Shown: positions 1-7,986, numbered from the stretch's first letter. The stretch: 46,113 bases of DNA from Phycisphaerae bacterium (GCA_002717655.1 PBAY01000025.1:1-46113), one strand, 5' to 3'. The notes: a model not told the origin generated them from the letters alone. Made by a program: numbers and translations.

Positions 1-659
1 CTTACGGTTCCCACCAGTACGGTTGCCTGAAGGACATCCGTCCAGATCACGGCACGTACACCGCCGAGCATGGTGTAGACACAGGCCACGCCTGCAACGG
101 TGATGATGGCGAAGATCAATGACGGGCCGGTGGCTTCCCCGAAGGCGACCAGGGCAAATGGAATGGCCGTCATGAACAAGCGGGCACCGCTGGCCAGCAG
201 CCGGCCAAGGCCGAACATGGTGGCTGAACTGGCACCGGCGGAGGAGCCGAATCGAGCCGAGATCAATCCATAGATGCTGGGCGTGTTGGCCCGGAAGATC
301 GCTGGAAGAAAGAGAAAGCCGACAATGATGAAAGCGGCCAGACCCGCAAACTTGAAGGTGAGGTATCCAAGGTCACCTCGATAGCCCTGCTGCGGTCCGC
401 CGATGAACGTGGCCGCCGAGACCGCCGTCGCCAGCGTAGAGACGGCCACCGCCCAGACCGGCATGGAACGACCTGCGAGGAAGAAATCATCTCCCTGCTC
501 CTTCCTTCTGGACATGCGAGCACCCACCAGAACGACAACGGCGAGATAGCCCGCAACGACCAGCCAATCGACCAACTGGAAGTGGCTACCGGCTTCAGAA
601 GCCTGTTCTGTAGGCGCAAGGGTCGATAATGTGGCCCCGAAGGGTGAAAATGAGATCAC
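1..659 (-). CDS. Sodium:solute symporter (SSS family), N-terminal part, cut by window edge
   Basis: The gene runs off the left edge, so only about 219 N-terminal residues are visible. The translation contains the SSS signature stretch GGVRAVIWTDVLQ near the cut, and earlier DDFFLAGRSMPVW and ATAVSAATFIG, which line the first transmembrane segments of Na+-coupled symporters. Several hydrophobic helices are evident. I start it at GTG 659-657: an in-frame stop lies just upstream at 668-666, and AGGA sits about 11 nt before the GTG. The substrate (sugar, amino acid, sialic acid or other) cannot be judged from this part. It is divergent from rplU with about 92 bp between the starts. The family assignment is firm and the start is moderately sure. 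Confidence 0.9.
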   Translation of the reverse strand, partial: MISFSPFGATLSTLAPTEQASEAGSHFQLVDWLVVAGYLAVVVLVGARMSRRKEQGDDFFLAGRSMPVWAVAVSTLATAVSAATFIGGPQQGYRGDLGYLTFKFAGLAAFIIVGFLFLPAIFRANTPSIYGLISARFGSSAGASSATMFGLGRLLASGARLFMTAIPFALVAFGEATGPSLIFAIITVAGVACVYTMLGGVRAVIWTDVLQATVLVGTV

Positions 660-678
660 GTCTGGTCAATCCTGGGGC

Positions 679-706
679 TTGTCGTGAGCCGTTGAGCGGT
701 TATGAT
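679..706 (+). promoter_or_regulatory. Candidate sigma-70-type promoter of rplU
   Basis: TTGTCG at 679-684 and TATGAT at 701-706 are separated by 16 nt. Transcription would start near 713 and leave a short leader of about 40 nt that contains the GGGAAGGG ribosome binding site of rplU. This is an inference from sequence match only. Confidence 0.5.
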
Positions 707-751
707 GTGCGATTCTCGACCAATTGGTCCATTCTTGGGAAGGGCAGTGCC

Positions 752-1066
752 GTGTACGCCATCGTTGAAGACAGTGGAACTCAGATCATCCTCCGCGAAG
801 GGGAGATCATGGAAGTTGACCCCCGCGGCAGTGAGTCCGACAGCATCGTGTTCGATCGCGTGCTGGCCATCAAGAGTGACGAGAACGCACCTGCCAAGCT
901 CGGAACGCCCTACATCGAGGGTGCATCGGTGACTGCAGAAGTTCTCGGCCAGATCAAGGGTGAGAAGATCGACGTGATCAAGTTCAAGCGTCGCAAGGGC
1001 TACAAGCGCAAGCAGGGTCATCGCCAGCCTTATCTCCGCATCCGAGTCGGTGAGATCACGGGCTGA
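752..1066 (+). CDS. rplU: 50S ribosomal protein L21
   Basis: Structural protein of the large ribosomal subunit. The 104-residue product starts VYAIVEDSGTQ, matching the usual MYAIIETGGKQ start of L21. It carries the basic C-terminal block KFKRRKGYKRKQGHRQ typical of the family, in which this region binds 23S rRNA. The frame is open further upstream, but GTG 752 restores the family length and is preceded by GGGAAGGG about 8-12 nt away. L21 is normally followed by rpmA (L27). Here a convergent lipoprotein gene follows immediately and overlaps the 3' end by 11 bp, so L27 must be encoded elsewhere. Confidence 0.95.
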   Translation: MYAIVEDSGTQIILREGEIMEVDPRGSESDSIVFDRVLAIKSDENAPAKLGTPYIEGASVTAEVLGQIKGEKIDVIKFKRRKGYKRKQGHRQPYLRIRVGEITG

Positions 1067-1742
1067 TACCCAGTCCACTGGCGATCAATACCTGATCAAC
1101 CGCATCCTGCATTCCACCATCCACATACATCACCTGTCCAAAGGTGTTGGTCATGTGTTGATTGATGATGTTGCGAACCCGTTCGACTTCAGCCGTGTTG
1201 CAGGGACCCGAGAAGGTGCCCGACAGCTCTGCTGGTGACAGCAGATCAACAAAGCCAACCGTTGAACGAGAGAGTTGCATCGAGGCACCCTCGATTCGAA
1301 GCGTCATGGAGCTGCTGCTTCCACTGCCGATTGGAAAGCCGAAGCCTCCGCCTTCATAGATCCCGACTTCTCCATTGGTAATAAGGATGTACCGAATGGC
1401 GAGATTGGTTGCGGTGGCATCAATAGGAGTCCAGCCTGGACGGGGCGTGAACAGCAATTCAACATGCATGATCTGGCCATCCTGCAGATTTCCGGATTCC
1501 AGTTGATCATTGGAAAGATCGGTCATCCACACCGAGGTATCGACATAGGGATCTTCCCCACAGACGGCCGTGGCGAAGGTCATGGGGAGATAGCGAGGCT
1601 GCTCGGCAACCTGCATGACATCCGCACCCGTAGCGAATCCGCCGACCCAATGGCGAGTGACATCGAGATAGTTGCAGCCTCCGATCATGGCAGCTGCGGC
1701 TGCGGCCAGAATCAGGGATGACAGGTTGGATGGATTTCGCAT
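1056..1742 (-). CDS. Predicted lipoprotein of unknown function
   Basis: The 228-residue product begins with a positively charged N-terminus, a run of Ala/Leu/Ile, and a lipobox ending MIGGC (Cys 23). It should be lipid-anchored after export. The mature part has no motif I recognise; it is rich in Thr, Gly and Asp and is probably a beta-rich globular domain. It converges with rplU (11 bp overlap) and diverges from menG. The start ATG 1742 has no Shine-Dalgarno sequence, but TACAAT (rc of 1749-1754) lies 6 nt upstream, consistent with a leaderless mRNA. Function unknown. Confidence 0.8.
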   Translation of the reverse strand: MRNPSNLSSLILAAAAAAMIGGCNYLDVTRHWVGGFATGADVMQVAEQPRYLPMTFATAVCGEDPYVDTSVWMTDLSNDQLESGNLQDGQIMHVELLFTPRPGWTPIDATATNLAIRYILITNGEVGIYEGGGFGFPIGSGSSSSMTLRIEGASMQLSRSTVGFVDLLSPAELSGTFSGPCNTAEVERVRNIINQHMTNTFGQVMYVDGGMQDAVDQVLIASGLGISP

Positions 1743-1748
1743 GGCTGG

Positions 1749-1754
1749 ATTGTA
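1749..1754 (-). promoter_or_regulatory. -10-like element 6 nt before lipoprotein start (leaderless pattern)
   Basis: TACAAT on the minus strand is followed by exactly 6 nt and then the ATG of the lipoprotein gene. A transcript initiated 6-7 nt below a -10 box would begin at or next to the start codon. No clear -35 is visible. Confidence 0.5.
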
Positions 1755-1781
1755 ATCACGGCCAGCCAGGCCTGCTGGGCA

Positions 1782-1787
1782 TACACT
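1782..1787 (+). promoter_or_regulatory. -10-like element 6 nt before menG start (leaderless pattern)
   Basis: TACACT is followed by 6 nt and the GTG start of menG, with no Shine-Dalgarno sequence in between. It forms a divergent arrangement with the -10-like box of the lipoprotein gene about 30 bp away. Confidence 0.5.
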
Positions 1788-1793
1788 TCACCT

Positions 1794-2588
1794 GTGACAG
1801 ATCACTCCGAACAGACAAACAAGCCTCATGCAGAGGCCTGGGACAGCAGTCGACTCAAGGCCGACCCCCATGCCGATCCCGAGAAAGCCTCTCGCGTACA
1901 GCGGATGTTTGGTGCGATTGCCGAACGATACGACCTGAACAACAGGCTCCATTCTCTTGGCCGCGATCAGGCCTGGCGCAAACGTGCGGTTCGCATGTCC
2001 ATGCTCAATCCCTCGGACGATGTACTGGATGTGGCCTGTGGAACAGGCGATCTCACCGAAGCATTTGCGAAGGCCGGTGCAAGAACAGTCCAGGGTGTCG
2101 ATTTCACGCCCCAGATGCTTGACCTTGCTCGAGTCAAGGCTCAGAAACGGAAGCGAAGATCAGGTGCGGCAGCACCCGAGTATCACCAGGGTGATGCGAT
2201 GGATCTTCAGTTTTCAGACGCCTCCTTTGATGTGCTGTCCATCGCCTTCGGCATACGGAATGTCACTCATCCAGAGAGGGCCGTCGCCGAGTTCCATCGC
2301 GTCCTCCGGCCAGGCGGAAGAGTGGTGATTCTCGAGTTCTGCGAACCTGGCTTTGCCCCCATGCGTCTGTTCAACGGCTTCTACTGCAAACGCATCATGC
2401 CTCTGACCGCCAGCCTCATTGCCCGCGACCGCAGTGGGGCCTATCACTATCTCCCACGATCGGTAGAGACCTTCAGTGATCCAGCGGAACTGTCCTCGTT
2501 GCTTGCATCAAACGGCTTCGAAGATCTTCAACAGAAGAAACTGACCATGGGCATCTGTGCCATCACTGTTGGGCACAAGCAATCATGA
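1794..2588 (+). CDS. menG: Demethylmenaquinone/ubiquinone C-methyltransferase
   Basis: SAM-dependent methyltransferase of the UbiE/MenG (COQ5) family, performing the last C-methylation in menaquinone (or ubiquinone) synthesis at the membrane. The 264-residue product shows the UbiE lead-in VQRMFGAIAERYDLNNRLHS (about residues 35-54), the SAM-binding motif DVACGTGD (79-86), VDFTPQMLDLAR, and the C-terminal LTMGICAITVGHK. The N-terminal 30 residues are a hydrophilic extension. The start is GTG 1794, without Shine-Dalgarno and with TACACT 6 nt upstream. The stop codon overlaps the ATG of the next gene (ATGA). A planctomycete would most likely use menaquinone, hence the symbol; ubiE is the synonym. 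Confidence 0.93.
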   Translation: MTDHSEQTNKPHAEAWDSSRLKADPHADPEKASRVQRMFGAIAERYDLNNRLHSLGRDQAWRKRAVRMSMLNPSDDVLDVACGTGDLTEAFAKAGARTVQGVDFTPQMLDLARVKAQKRKRRSGAAAPEYHQGDAMDLQFSDASFDVLSIAFGIRNVTHPERAVAEFHRVLRPGGRVVILEFCEPGFAPMRLFNGFYCKRIMPLTASLIARDRSGAYHYLPRSVETFSDPAELSSLLASNGFEDLQQKKLTMGICAITVGHKQS

Positions 2589-2764
2589 ATGATGCACCAC
2601 ATTCCGATTCCGCGGGACGTGAGCAGGTAGACGTCACCTGTGACACACGATGCCCCTGGTGCGGAACCCCAGCCAAGGGCGTGTGGGTCCATGGGCATCT
2701 TCAGTGCAAGGCCTGTGGCGGCGTTCGCGAGCCATGCTGCAGCGGTGAACGGCCGGGATCCTGA
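2585..2764 (+). CDS. Small zinc-ribbon protein coupled to menG
   Basis: This 59-residue ORF starts at ATG 2585, inside the menG stop (ATGA overlap), so it is probably translated by re-initiation. It contains two CxxC knuckles, CPWC (residues 23-26) and CKAC (41-44), about 14 residues apart, plus a trailing CC (51-52). This is the pattern of a one-domain zinc ribbon. The Cys-rich content and the tight coupling argue that it is real despite its size. The role is unknown. By position it may support menaquinone methylation or serve as an unrelated small metal-binding protein. Confidence 0.65.
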   Translation: MNDAPHSDSAGREQVDVTCDTRCPWCGTPAKGVWVHGHLQCKACGGVREPCCSGERPGS

Positions 2765-2772
2765 CCGGCAAT

Positions 2773-2793
2773 GCCTGTAACAGGGCTGTTTTT
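2773..2793 (+). terminator. Weak rho-independent terminator after menG operon
   Basis: A short GC stem (GCCTG / CAGGGC with a TAA loop) is followed by TGTTTTT. The stem is only 4-5 bp, so this is tentative. Confidence 0.35.
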
Positions 2794-2884
2794 CATACTG
2801 AGCGAAATTGCTTGCCAATGGGCCAGCCCGCTGTCACGATGGCTGCCATTCAACAGCTGAAGTTGAATCGGGAGGAGCGGCATC

Positions 2885-5119
2885 ATGAGATTCGTGACAC
2901 TTGTTCTGGCCTGCCTCGCAGGCACGGCATCAGCTGATGTCATCATCGTGCCTGATGATTATGCCAAGATCAAGGAGGCGATCAATGCCGCAACGGCTGG
3001 CGATGAAATTCATGTCAGAGCTGGCACCTACTACGAAAATGAAATCAGTCCCAATGGCAAGAAGATTTCCATCATTGGAGAACTGAGCAACGATGGAGAT
3101 CTCCTGACTACGATCGATGGTTACGCCGCTGGCAGCGTGATCATCTGTGAAGATGAAGAAACGCCAGCCACCATCTTCAGCAATCTGATCATTGCCAACG
3201 GCAAAGGTTCCTGGCATTCCGGCCACTCGTTCGGCGGGGGACTGCTCAACATGAATGACAGTCACGCCACCTTCACAAACTGCCTGTTTACTTCCAATGA
3301 AGCCGAATACGGGGCCGGCATCATCTGCCTCTCAGGCAGCCCTGATTTCTCCGACTGTGAAATCATCGGGAACTCGGCAATCATCGAAGGTGGCGGACTC
3401 TATGTCGCGTCAGGCCAACCCGTTCTTTCCGGCTGTTGGATCTGTGACAATACGCCTGAACAGATCGTCGGCAACTATCAGGAGTCCGGCCTGAACTGCA
3501 TTCAGAATGAATGCAAGGACAGTGATGATGATGGAGTGCCAGACTGTCTGGACCCGTGCCCTCATTGGACTGGGACCTGTGTCGATGGCATCTCAATCAT
3601 GGAAGTGGCCCCGGGGGAATCGATTCAGGCTGCGATCGATGCGTCGCCGCCCGGCGGGCTGGTGCAACTTGAAGAAGGCATATACGAAGAGGGCAATCTG
3701 ACGACCAACGGCAAAGCGATCACGATCGATGGCGTACCGCCAACAATGGAAAAGGGTATCGCCTATGAAATCTGCTATGGCTACTACGTCGGCAGCATGA
3801 TTGAGCCACCACCCGGCGAAGTCGCATTTCTGATCCAGGATGGTGAAGGTGAAGATACGGTGCTCCAGGAGCTTGTTCTCATCGGCGATGGCTCGCAGGT
3901 TGAAGCCAGCAGTCCCACATTCAAATCAGTTGTGTTTACGGCCTATGGGATCGGCGATAATTTCGAATCCGCAATCCATTGCCATGGTGAAGGCAGCCCC
4001 GTGTTCGAAGATTGCATCTTCTACACCTACATGGGGAACATCTGGGATGAAGGAATCAAGAACTCCGATGGGGTCACTACACGCATTGAAAGCTGCACAT
4101 TCTGGTCCGGCGATGCCTTCTTCTACAGAGGCATCTCCAATTCCAACTGCAGCGTGACCATCAACAACTGCGACATCAACGGGATGGGCACCGCCATATA
4201 CAACTATGGCAGCAATTCGACGATCAACAACTGTGATCTTTCCTCGAACAACAATACTGGTGCCGTAAACTACTACGGCGCCCCTGTATTCATCGGATGC
4301 AACCTGTCTGGCAACAATGATCCAAACGTCCAATGGGGCACAGGGGTCTGGAATGAAGGGACGAAAGCTTCTTTCGTCAATTGCGACCTATCTTCCAATA
4401 CAGGTGGCTACAACGGATATGGAGCACTCAACTTCTCCAGCGAGGTGACCTTTCTCGGGTGCCGCATGAAGAACAATGGAACCAGCGATTACTACCAGGT
4501 CGAAGATCTGGTTTCCGGTGCCATCATCAACACGAATTCAACCTCATATGTCATCGCCACTGAAATTTCCGGGAATGAAGCCTACTTGTGTCCAACAGCC
4601 AGCATCGACTCTGATGCCGACAGCCTTGCCATCATCAGTTACAGCAAGATCTGTTCAAACGACTTGAATCCCATCAATGGCACCTATACGGAAGCAGCTG
4701 GCAACTGCATCACCACCAACTGCTCTGATCTTGTTGATGACGCTGATGCCGATGGTGTCCCCGACTGCATGGACCAATGCCCCGGTATCCCAGACGTGGA
4801 TACTGACGAAGATGGAATCGCCGACTGCCATGACCAGTGCCCGGACGCACCCGACCTGGACATGGACCGGGATGGGGTTGCGGACTGCGTCGATGTCTGC
4901 CCGGGCTTCGACGATACGCTGGACAGTGATGGCGACGGCACCCCCGATGGTTGCGAGACCTGTGAGGGTGATCTCGACGGAAGCGGCTCGGTTGGTATCG
5001 CCGATCTGCTGATCGTCATCGACCTGTGGGGAACACCGGGCGGCGACTGTGACGGCGATGGCGATACGGACATCGAGGACCTGCTTGTCCTGATCGGCAA
5101 CTGGGACAGCTGCAACTGA
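2885..5119 (+). CDS. Secreted two-domain beta-helix protein with thrombospondin type 3 repeats and dockerin-like C-terminus
   Basis: The 744-residue product begins with a signal peptide (MRFVTLVLACLAGTASA). Two right-handed beta-helix units follow. Each opens with a cap of the type IKEAINAATAGDEIHV (about residue 30) or IQAAIDASPPGG (about 245), then shows repeated short turns with Asn/Cys ladders. The units are separated by a Ca-binding thrombospondin type 3 motif (DSDDDGVPDC), and four more such repeats follow at about 615-690. The end is the Cys-bracketed dockerin-like module (from about 693, DLDGSGSVGIADLLIVIDLW and a second EF-like loop, ending WDSCN). GGGAGGAG precedes the ATG. It is probably a cell-surface or matrix protein; a carbohydrate-active function is possible for beta-helices, but no catalytic site could be identified. 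Confidence 0.85.
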   Translation: MRFVTLVLACLAGTASADVIIVPDDYAKIKEAINAATAGDEIHVRAGTYYENEISPNGKKISIIGELSNDGDLLTTIDGYAAGSVIICEDEETPATIFSNLIIANGKGSWHSGHSFGGGLLNMNDSHATFTNCLFTSNEAEYGAGIICLSGSPDFSDCEIIGNSAIIEGGGLYVASGQPVLSGCWICDNTPEQIVGNYQESGLNCIQNECKDSDDDGVPDCLDPCPHWTGTCVDGISIMEVAPGESIQAAIDASPPGGLVQLEEGIYEEGNLTTNGKAITIDGVPPTMEKGIAYEICYGYYVGSMIEPPPGEVAFLIQDGEGEDTVLQELVLIGDGSQVEASSPTFKSVVFTAYGIGDNFESAIHCHGEGSPVFEDCIFYTYMGNIWDEGIKNSDGVTTRIESCTFWSGDAFFYRGISNSNCSVTINNCDINGMGTAIYNYGSNSTINNCDLSSNNNTGAVNYYGAPVFIGCNLSGNNDPNVQWGTGVWNEGTKASFVNCDLSSNTGGYNGYGALNFSSEVTFLGCRMKNNGTSDYYQVEDLVSGAIINTNSTSYVIATEISGNEAYLCPTASIDSDADSLAIISYSKICSNDLNPINGTYTEAAGNCITTNCSDLVDDADADGVPDCMDQCPGIPDVDTDEDGIADCHDQCPDAPDLDMDRDGVADCVDVCPGFDDTLDSDGDGTPDGCETCEGDLDGSGSVGIADLLIVIDLWGTPGGDCDGDGDTDIEDLLVLIGNWDSCN

Positions 5120-5173
5120 TCACGCTCTCCTGCTCGAGGGTATGATCAGCCTCCGAAAGCGAGGTATCACAGC

Positions 5174-5920
5174 GTGCCATACCAACCCCTCCTTGCCCTG
5201 TCGACAGGAACTGTCGTGATCATCGTGGCGGTCGTCATCATTCTGCTCGGTGGGTTTCTCTACGTGGCCTACCTTGAATGGAAGAAACGAATCGAGGCCA
5301 TGGGTGCGATGGCCAAGGAACTCGGCCTTGAGTTTGATCACACGCCCGACACGACGGTCGACGACCGATTCCGCCAATTCCGGATCTTCTGCAAGGGCAA
5401 GCGTCGAAAAGCGACCAATACCCTGAGCGGTTCAATTCAACTGGCTGGATCCGATCGTCAGATTCTCATGGGTGATTACGAGTACACCATCGAAACTGGC
5501 TCAGGAAGTGACAAGAAGTCGAAGACCACCAATCTGAGCTACCTGCTTCTTTCAACGCCAGGCATCGATGCACCTGAAGTGATCATCCGCAAGGAAGGCC
5601 TCTTCGACAAGATCGGGGCCGCCATCGGATTCGATGACATTGACTTCGAGTCCGCCGAGTTCAGCAAGAAGTTCCATGTCTCTTCCGACAGCAAGCGGTT
5701 CGCCTGGGATCTCATTGATCCCAGGATGATCGAATTCCTTCTTGATACGGAATCACCCACCATTGAAATTGATCATGGTTGGGTGCTCTTCGTCACAGGC
5801 AGGCGATGGAAGGTCGAACAGTTCCGCCCGATGCTCGAGTATGGCGATGCATTCCTGCAGCGCTGGCCTGACCATGTCGTGCGTGGTCTTGCCGAAGGCC
5901 GATATCGAGGAGAAGACTGA
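5174..5920 (+). CDS. Membrane-anchored protein of unknown function, upstream of lemA
   Basis: The 248-residue product has one N-terminal transmembrane helix (VVIIVAVVIILLGGFLYVAY, about residues 14-33), followed by a soluble domain of about 210 residues that I do not recognise. The start is GTG 5174 with GAGG 9 nt upstream. It ends 1 nt before lemA, so the two are almost certainly co-transcribed. LemA proteins are often next to membrane-anchored partner proteins of unknown role, and this gene fits that setting. A -10-like TATGAT at 5141-5146 could drive both genes. Confidence 0.8.
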   Translation: MPYQPLLALSTGTVVIIVAVVIILLGGFLYVAYLEWKKRIEAMGAMAKELGLEFDHTPDTTVDDRFRQFRIFCKGKRRKATNTLSGSIQLAGSDRQILMGDYEYTIETGSGSDKKSKTTNLSYLLLSTPGIDAPEVIIRKEGLFDKIGAAIGFDDIDFESAEFSKKFHVSSDSKRFAWDLIDPRMIEFLLDTESPTIEIDHGWVLFVTGRRWKVEQFRPMLEYGDAFLQRWPDHVVRGLAEGRYRGED

Positions 5921-5921
5921 C

Positions 5922-6485
5922 ATGATCTGGATCATCATCGGCGTTGTTCTTCTGATCATTCTGATCTGGTTCATCGCGACCTACAACAGCTTCGTCACCC
6001 TCCGCCAGCACATCAAGGAGAGCTGGGCGGATGTCGATGTCGAACTCAAGCGTCGTTATGAATTGATCCCGAACCTGATCAAGACCGTCAAGGCCTATGC
6101 CGCCCATGAGAAGGGCCTCTTCGAGTCCGTCACCGAAGCTCGCAGCAAGGCCATGGCCAACACTGGCGATCCTGCTCGTCAATCAGTCGATGAACAGCAG
6201 ATGGTGACCCAACTGGGAAGGCTGATGGCGGTCGGGGAGGCCTATCCCGATCTCAAAGCTGACCGGAACTTTCAGGATCTCCAACTGGAATTGACCAATA
6301 CGGAAGATCGAATTGCGGCAGCCCGTCGTTTCTACAACGGCAATGTTCGTGACCTGAACACGCTTCGCGAATCCTTTCCCTCGACCATCATCGCCAGCAT
6401 CTTCGGGATCAAGGAAGCCGGCTTCTTCGAAGTTGACGATCATGCTGAACGAGAACGCCCTTCAGTCAACTTCAACGATTCCTGA
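5922..6485 (+). CDS. lemA: LemA family membrane protein
   Basis: The 187-residue product has an N-terminal signal-anchor (IIIGVVLLIILIWFIATYN) followed by the LemA helical domain, with the family hallmarks WADVDVELKRRYELIPNLI (about 38-56), a YPDLKADRNFQDL block, and ENRIAAARRFYN-like TEDRIAAARRFYNGNV. LemA proteins are inner-membrane proteins with a periplasmic or extracellular helical bundle; their molecular function is not settled. The start is ATG 5922, only 1 nt after the previous stop and preceded by a GAGGAG run inside the upstream gene. The length agrees with the family. Confidence 0.93.
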   Translation: MIWIIIGVVLLIILIWFIATYNSFVTLRQHIKESWADVDVELKRRYELIPNLIKTVKAYAAHEKGLFESVTEARSKAMANTGDPARQSVDEQQMVTQLGRLMAVGEAYPDLKADRNFQDLQLELTNTEDRIAAARRFYNGNVRDLNTLRESFPSTIIASIFGIKEAGFFEVDDHAERERPSVNFNDS

Positions 6486-6609
6486 TCAGGCATTCCCACA
6501 GACCCTCTGAATCCAAGGTGGTGGGGGTAGCGTTTTTCAATATCCCCAAGGCAGGTGGGGGAGCTCACAAGCCCACGGAGCGCCGTATTTTCTTGCTCTG
6601 CGTATGGCT

Positions 6610-6640
6610 GTCAGACAGGATGGGGGTGTGCCTGTCTGGC
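6610..6640 (+). other. Hairpin in the leader of the truncated beta-helix gene
   Basis: GTCAGACAGG (6610-6619) pairs with CCTGTCTGGC (6631-6640) apart from one G-U, with an 11-nt loop. It lies in the 186-bp gap between lemA and the beta-helix remnant. It has no T-tract, so it is not an ordinary terminator. It may be a leader structure left from the intact gene. Confidence 0.4.
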
Positions 6641-6671
6641 CTCTGGAACCCAGCAGGAGGAAAGAAGAATC

Positions 6672-6866
6672 ATGCGACGGTTCATTGCCTCATTGATTGG
6701 TGCCAGCCTGCTGCTGGCCGAGACTGTCTCAGCGGCCACCATCAATGTGCCGAGTGATCATCCCACCATCCAGGCCGCGATCGATGCGGCGGTCAATGGT
6801 GATGAAGTCGTCGTTGCCCCGGGCACCTGGACCGGAACCGGAGACAATGTCATCGATTTCCGTTGA
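6672..6866 (+). pseudogene. Truncated secreted beta-helix protein (N-terminal remnant)
   Basis: Only 64 residues remain: a clean signal peptide (MRRFIASLIGASLLLAETVSA) and the beta-helix N-cap (INVPSDHPTIQAAIDAAVNG, then DEVVVAPGTWTGTGDN). It stops at VIDFR, where the intact relatives in this window continue for hundreds of residues. A strong ribosome binding site (AGGAGGAAAG) remains. No continuation is seen in the other frames after 6866; the convergent esterase gene ends 29 bp away. The simplest reading is a deletion that removed the body and dockerin of the protein. A short secreted peptide that is still made cannot be excluded. Confidence 0.65.
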
Positions 6867-6894
6867 TCCTGCTTGGATCCTATCGAGTCTGCCC

Positions 6895-7923
6895 CTAGTC
6901 GCAGTCGCCCCAATCGCCCATGACCTGAAGCAGGTCGACGACATTCACGATGCCGTCGTCATTGACATCAGCTGGTGAATCAGCGAGTTCCCAATCGTTG
7001 ATCAGAAGAAGTATGTCCTGAACATTGATCTGCTGATCGCCATTGATATCAGATGAGCAGATTGTTTCCGGCTTGGAATGCGTGTCCAGATAATTGAACA
7101 GCTTCTCGATCCCTTCATCAGTGAATGAAGGAAAATGAAGTCCAGCAGTGATCTGCCAGAGTTCCGCTGATCCAGCATTCGAATCGGTGCAACTCTCGTA
7201 GACCCGGCGGCTGGTTTCATCAACCCACCCCAGCCAGTCCAGATCGAAGGTTTCGGCCAGGGATGCCTCGGTGGAACAACCATTGTGGGTCGCCCAGTAT
7301 TCGATGCTGGTGTTGACATCCGGGTAGGGCGTCAAGCCGATCAGGCCACCAAGCCACCAGATCACGGGGTCAAGCGTGCCATGGATCTGAAGCACATGGA
7401 TGGGATCAGTTGGCTGGCAGATCGACTGATCATTCCACATCGCCCCGGAGATGGAAACGACCGAGGCGAATGTGTCGGAATGCTCACAAGCCATCCGGTG
7501 GCACATGAAACCGCCATTGGAATGGCCGATCAGGTGAATACGACGTGGATCGATGTTGTAGTTGGCCTGAATCGATTCCAGCAACGCCATCAGATAACCG
7601 ACATGGTCCGGGTTGTTGTCGAACATGTCACAGCAGGCATCCGTGGCATTCCAGTAGAACTCGCCTATGGCGTCCTGATTGCCATCTGGCTTGACGAAGA
7701 TGTAGCCATTCTCATTGGCATCTTCCTGCAGCGGCAGAAGAATGTTGTACCAGGCGGTCGTCAATGGCGAATAGCCATGTAGAAAGATGAGCAGGGGGGT
7801 TGGCTCCTGGCCATCGTAGTCCGACGGAACATAGACCGGCACCTCATCAGGCGGCACCTGTCCGGGCCAGTCGGCCAAGGCAGATGAGGAGGCAAGAAGC
7901 AGAAGAAGTACCAGTCGAAGCAT
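6895..7923 (-). CDS. Secreted esterase / PHB-depolymerase-like alpha/beta hydrolase with dockerin-like C-terminus
   Basis: The 342-residue product has a signal peptide (MLRLVLLLLLASSSALA) and an alpha/beta hydrolase domain of the LpqC/PHB depolymerase/feruloyl esterase type. The oxyanion region is LIFLHGYSP (45-53), the nucleophile elbow GHSNG has Ser 135, the likely acid is Asp 185 in HGTLDP, and the likely His is 263 in GLHFPS. The C-terminus (289-342) is the Cys-bracketed dockerin-like module ending WGDCD. The substrate could be a polyester or an esterified polysaccharide. There is no Shine-Dalgarno sequence; TAGAAT (rc of 7930-7935) lies 6 nt before the ATG with TTGCCA 16 nt further up, so it appears leaderless, unlike the other secreted proteins here. 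Confidence 0.85.
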   Translation of the reverse strand: MLRLVLLLLLASSSALADWPGQVPPDEVPVYVPSDYDGQEPTPLLIFLHGYSPLTTAWYNILLPLQEDANENGYIFVKPDGNQDAIGEFYWNATDACCDMFDNNPDHVGYLMALLESIQANYNIDPRRIHLIGHSNGGFMCHRMACEHSDTFASVVSISGAMWNDQSICQPTDPIHVLQIHGTLDPVIWWLGGLIGLTPYPDVNTSIEYWATHNGCSTEASLAETFDLDWLGWVDETSRRVYESCTDSNAGSAELWQITAGLHFPSFTDEGIEKLFNYLDTHSKPETICSSDINGDQQINVQDILLLINDWELADSPADVNDDGIVNVVDLLQVMGDWGDCD

Positions 7924-7929
7924 GATTTG

Positions 7930-7957
7930 ATTCTAATTGGAGCAGGTGCTGTGGCAA
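7930..7957 (-). promoter_or_regulatory. Candidate promoter of the esterase gene, -10 box 6 nt from ATG
   Basis: On the minus strand, TTGCCA (7957-7952), 16 nt, then TAGAAT (7935-7930), 6 nt, then ATG at 7923. The geometry predicts a transcript starting at the start codon. Confidence 0.5.
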
Positions 7958-7986
7958 CAGGATTTCAAGACAGGGGGCCTGGGGGG

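Noticed and set aside
656..1078. Long minus-strand ORF antisense to rplU
   Set aside because: It is the shadow of a strongly coding frame (L21) and has no motif or ribosome binding site.
4684..5115. Minus-strand ORF of low-complexity Ser/Pro residues opposite the thrombospondin repeats
   Set aside because: The Asp-rich repeats of the plus-strand protein generate Ser/Pro-rich codons on the other strand. Composition alone explains it.
6541..6671. Riboswitch in the gap before the truncated beta-helix gene
   Set aside because: Only one convincing stem (6610-6640) is present, and no conserved core of a known riboswitch class (cobalamin, c-di-GMP, TPP) was recognised.
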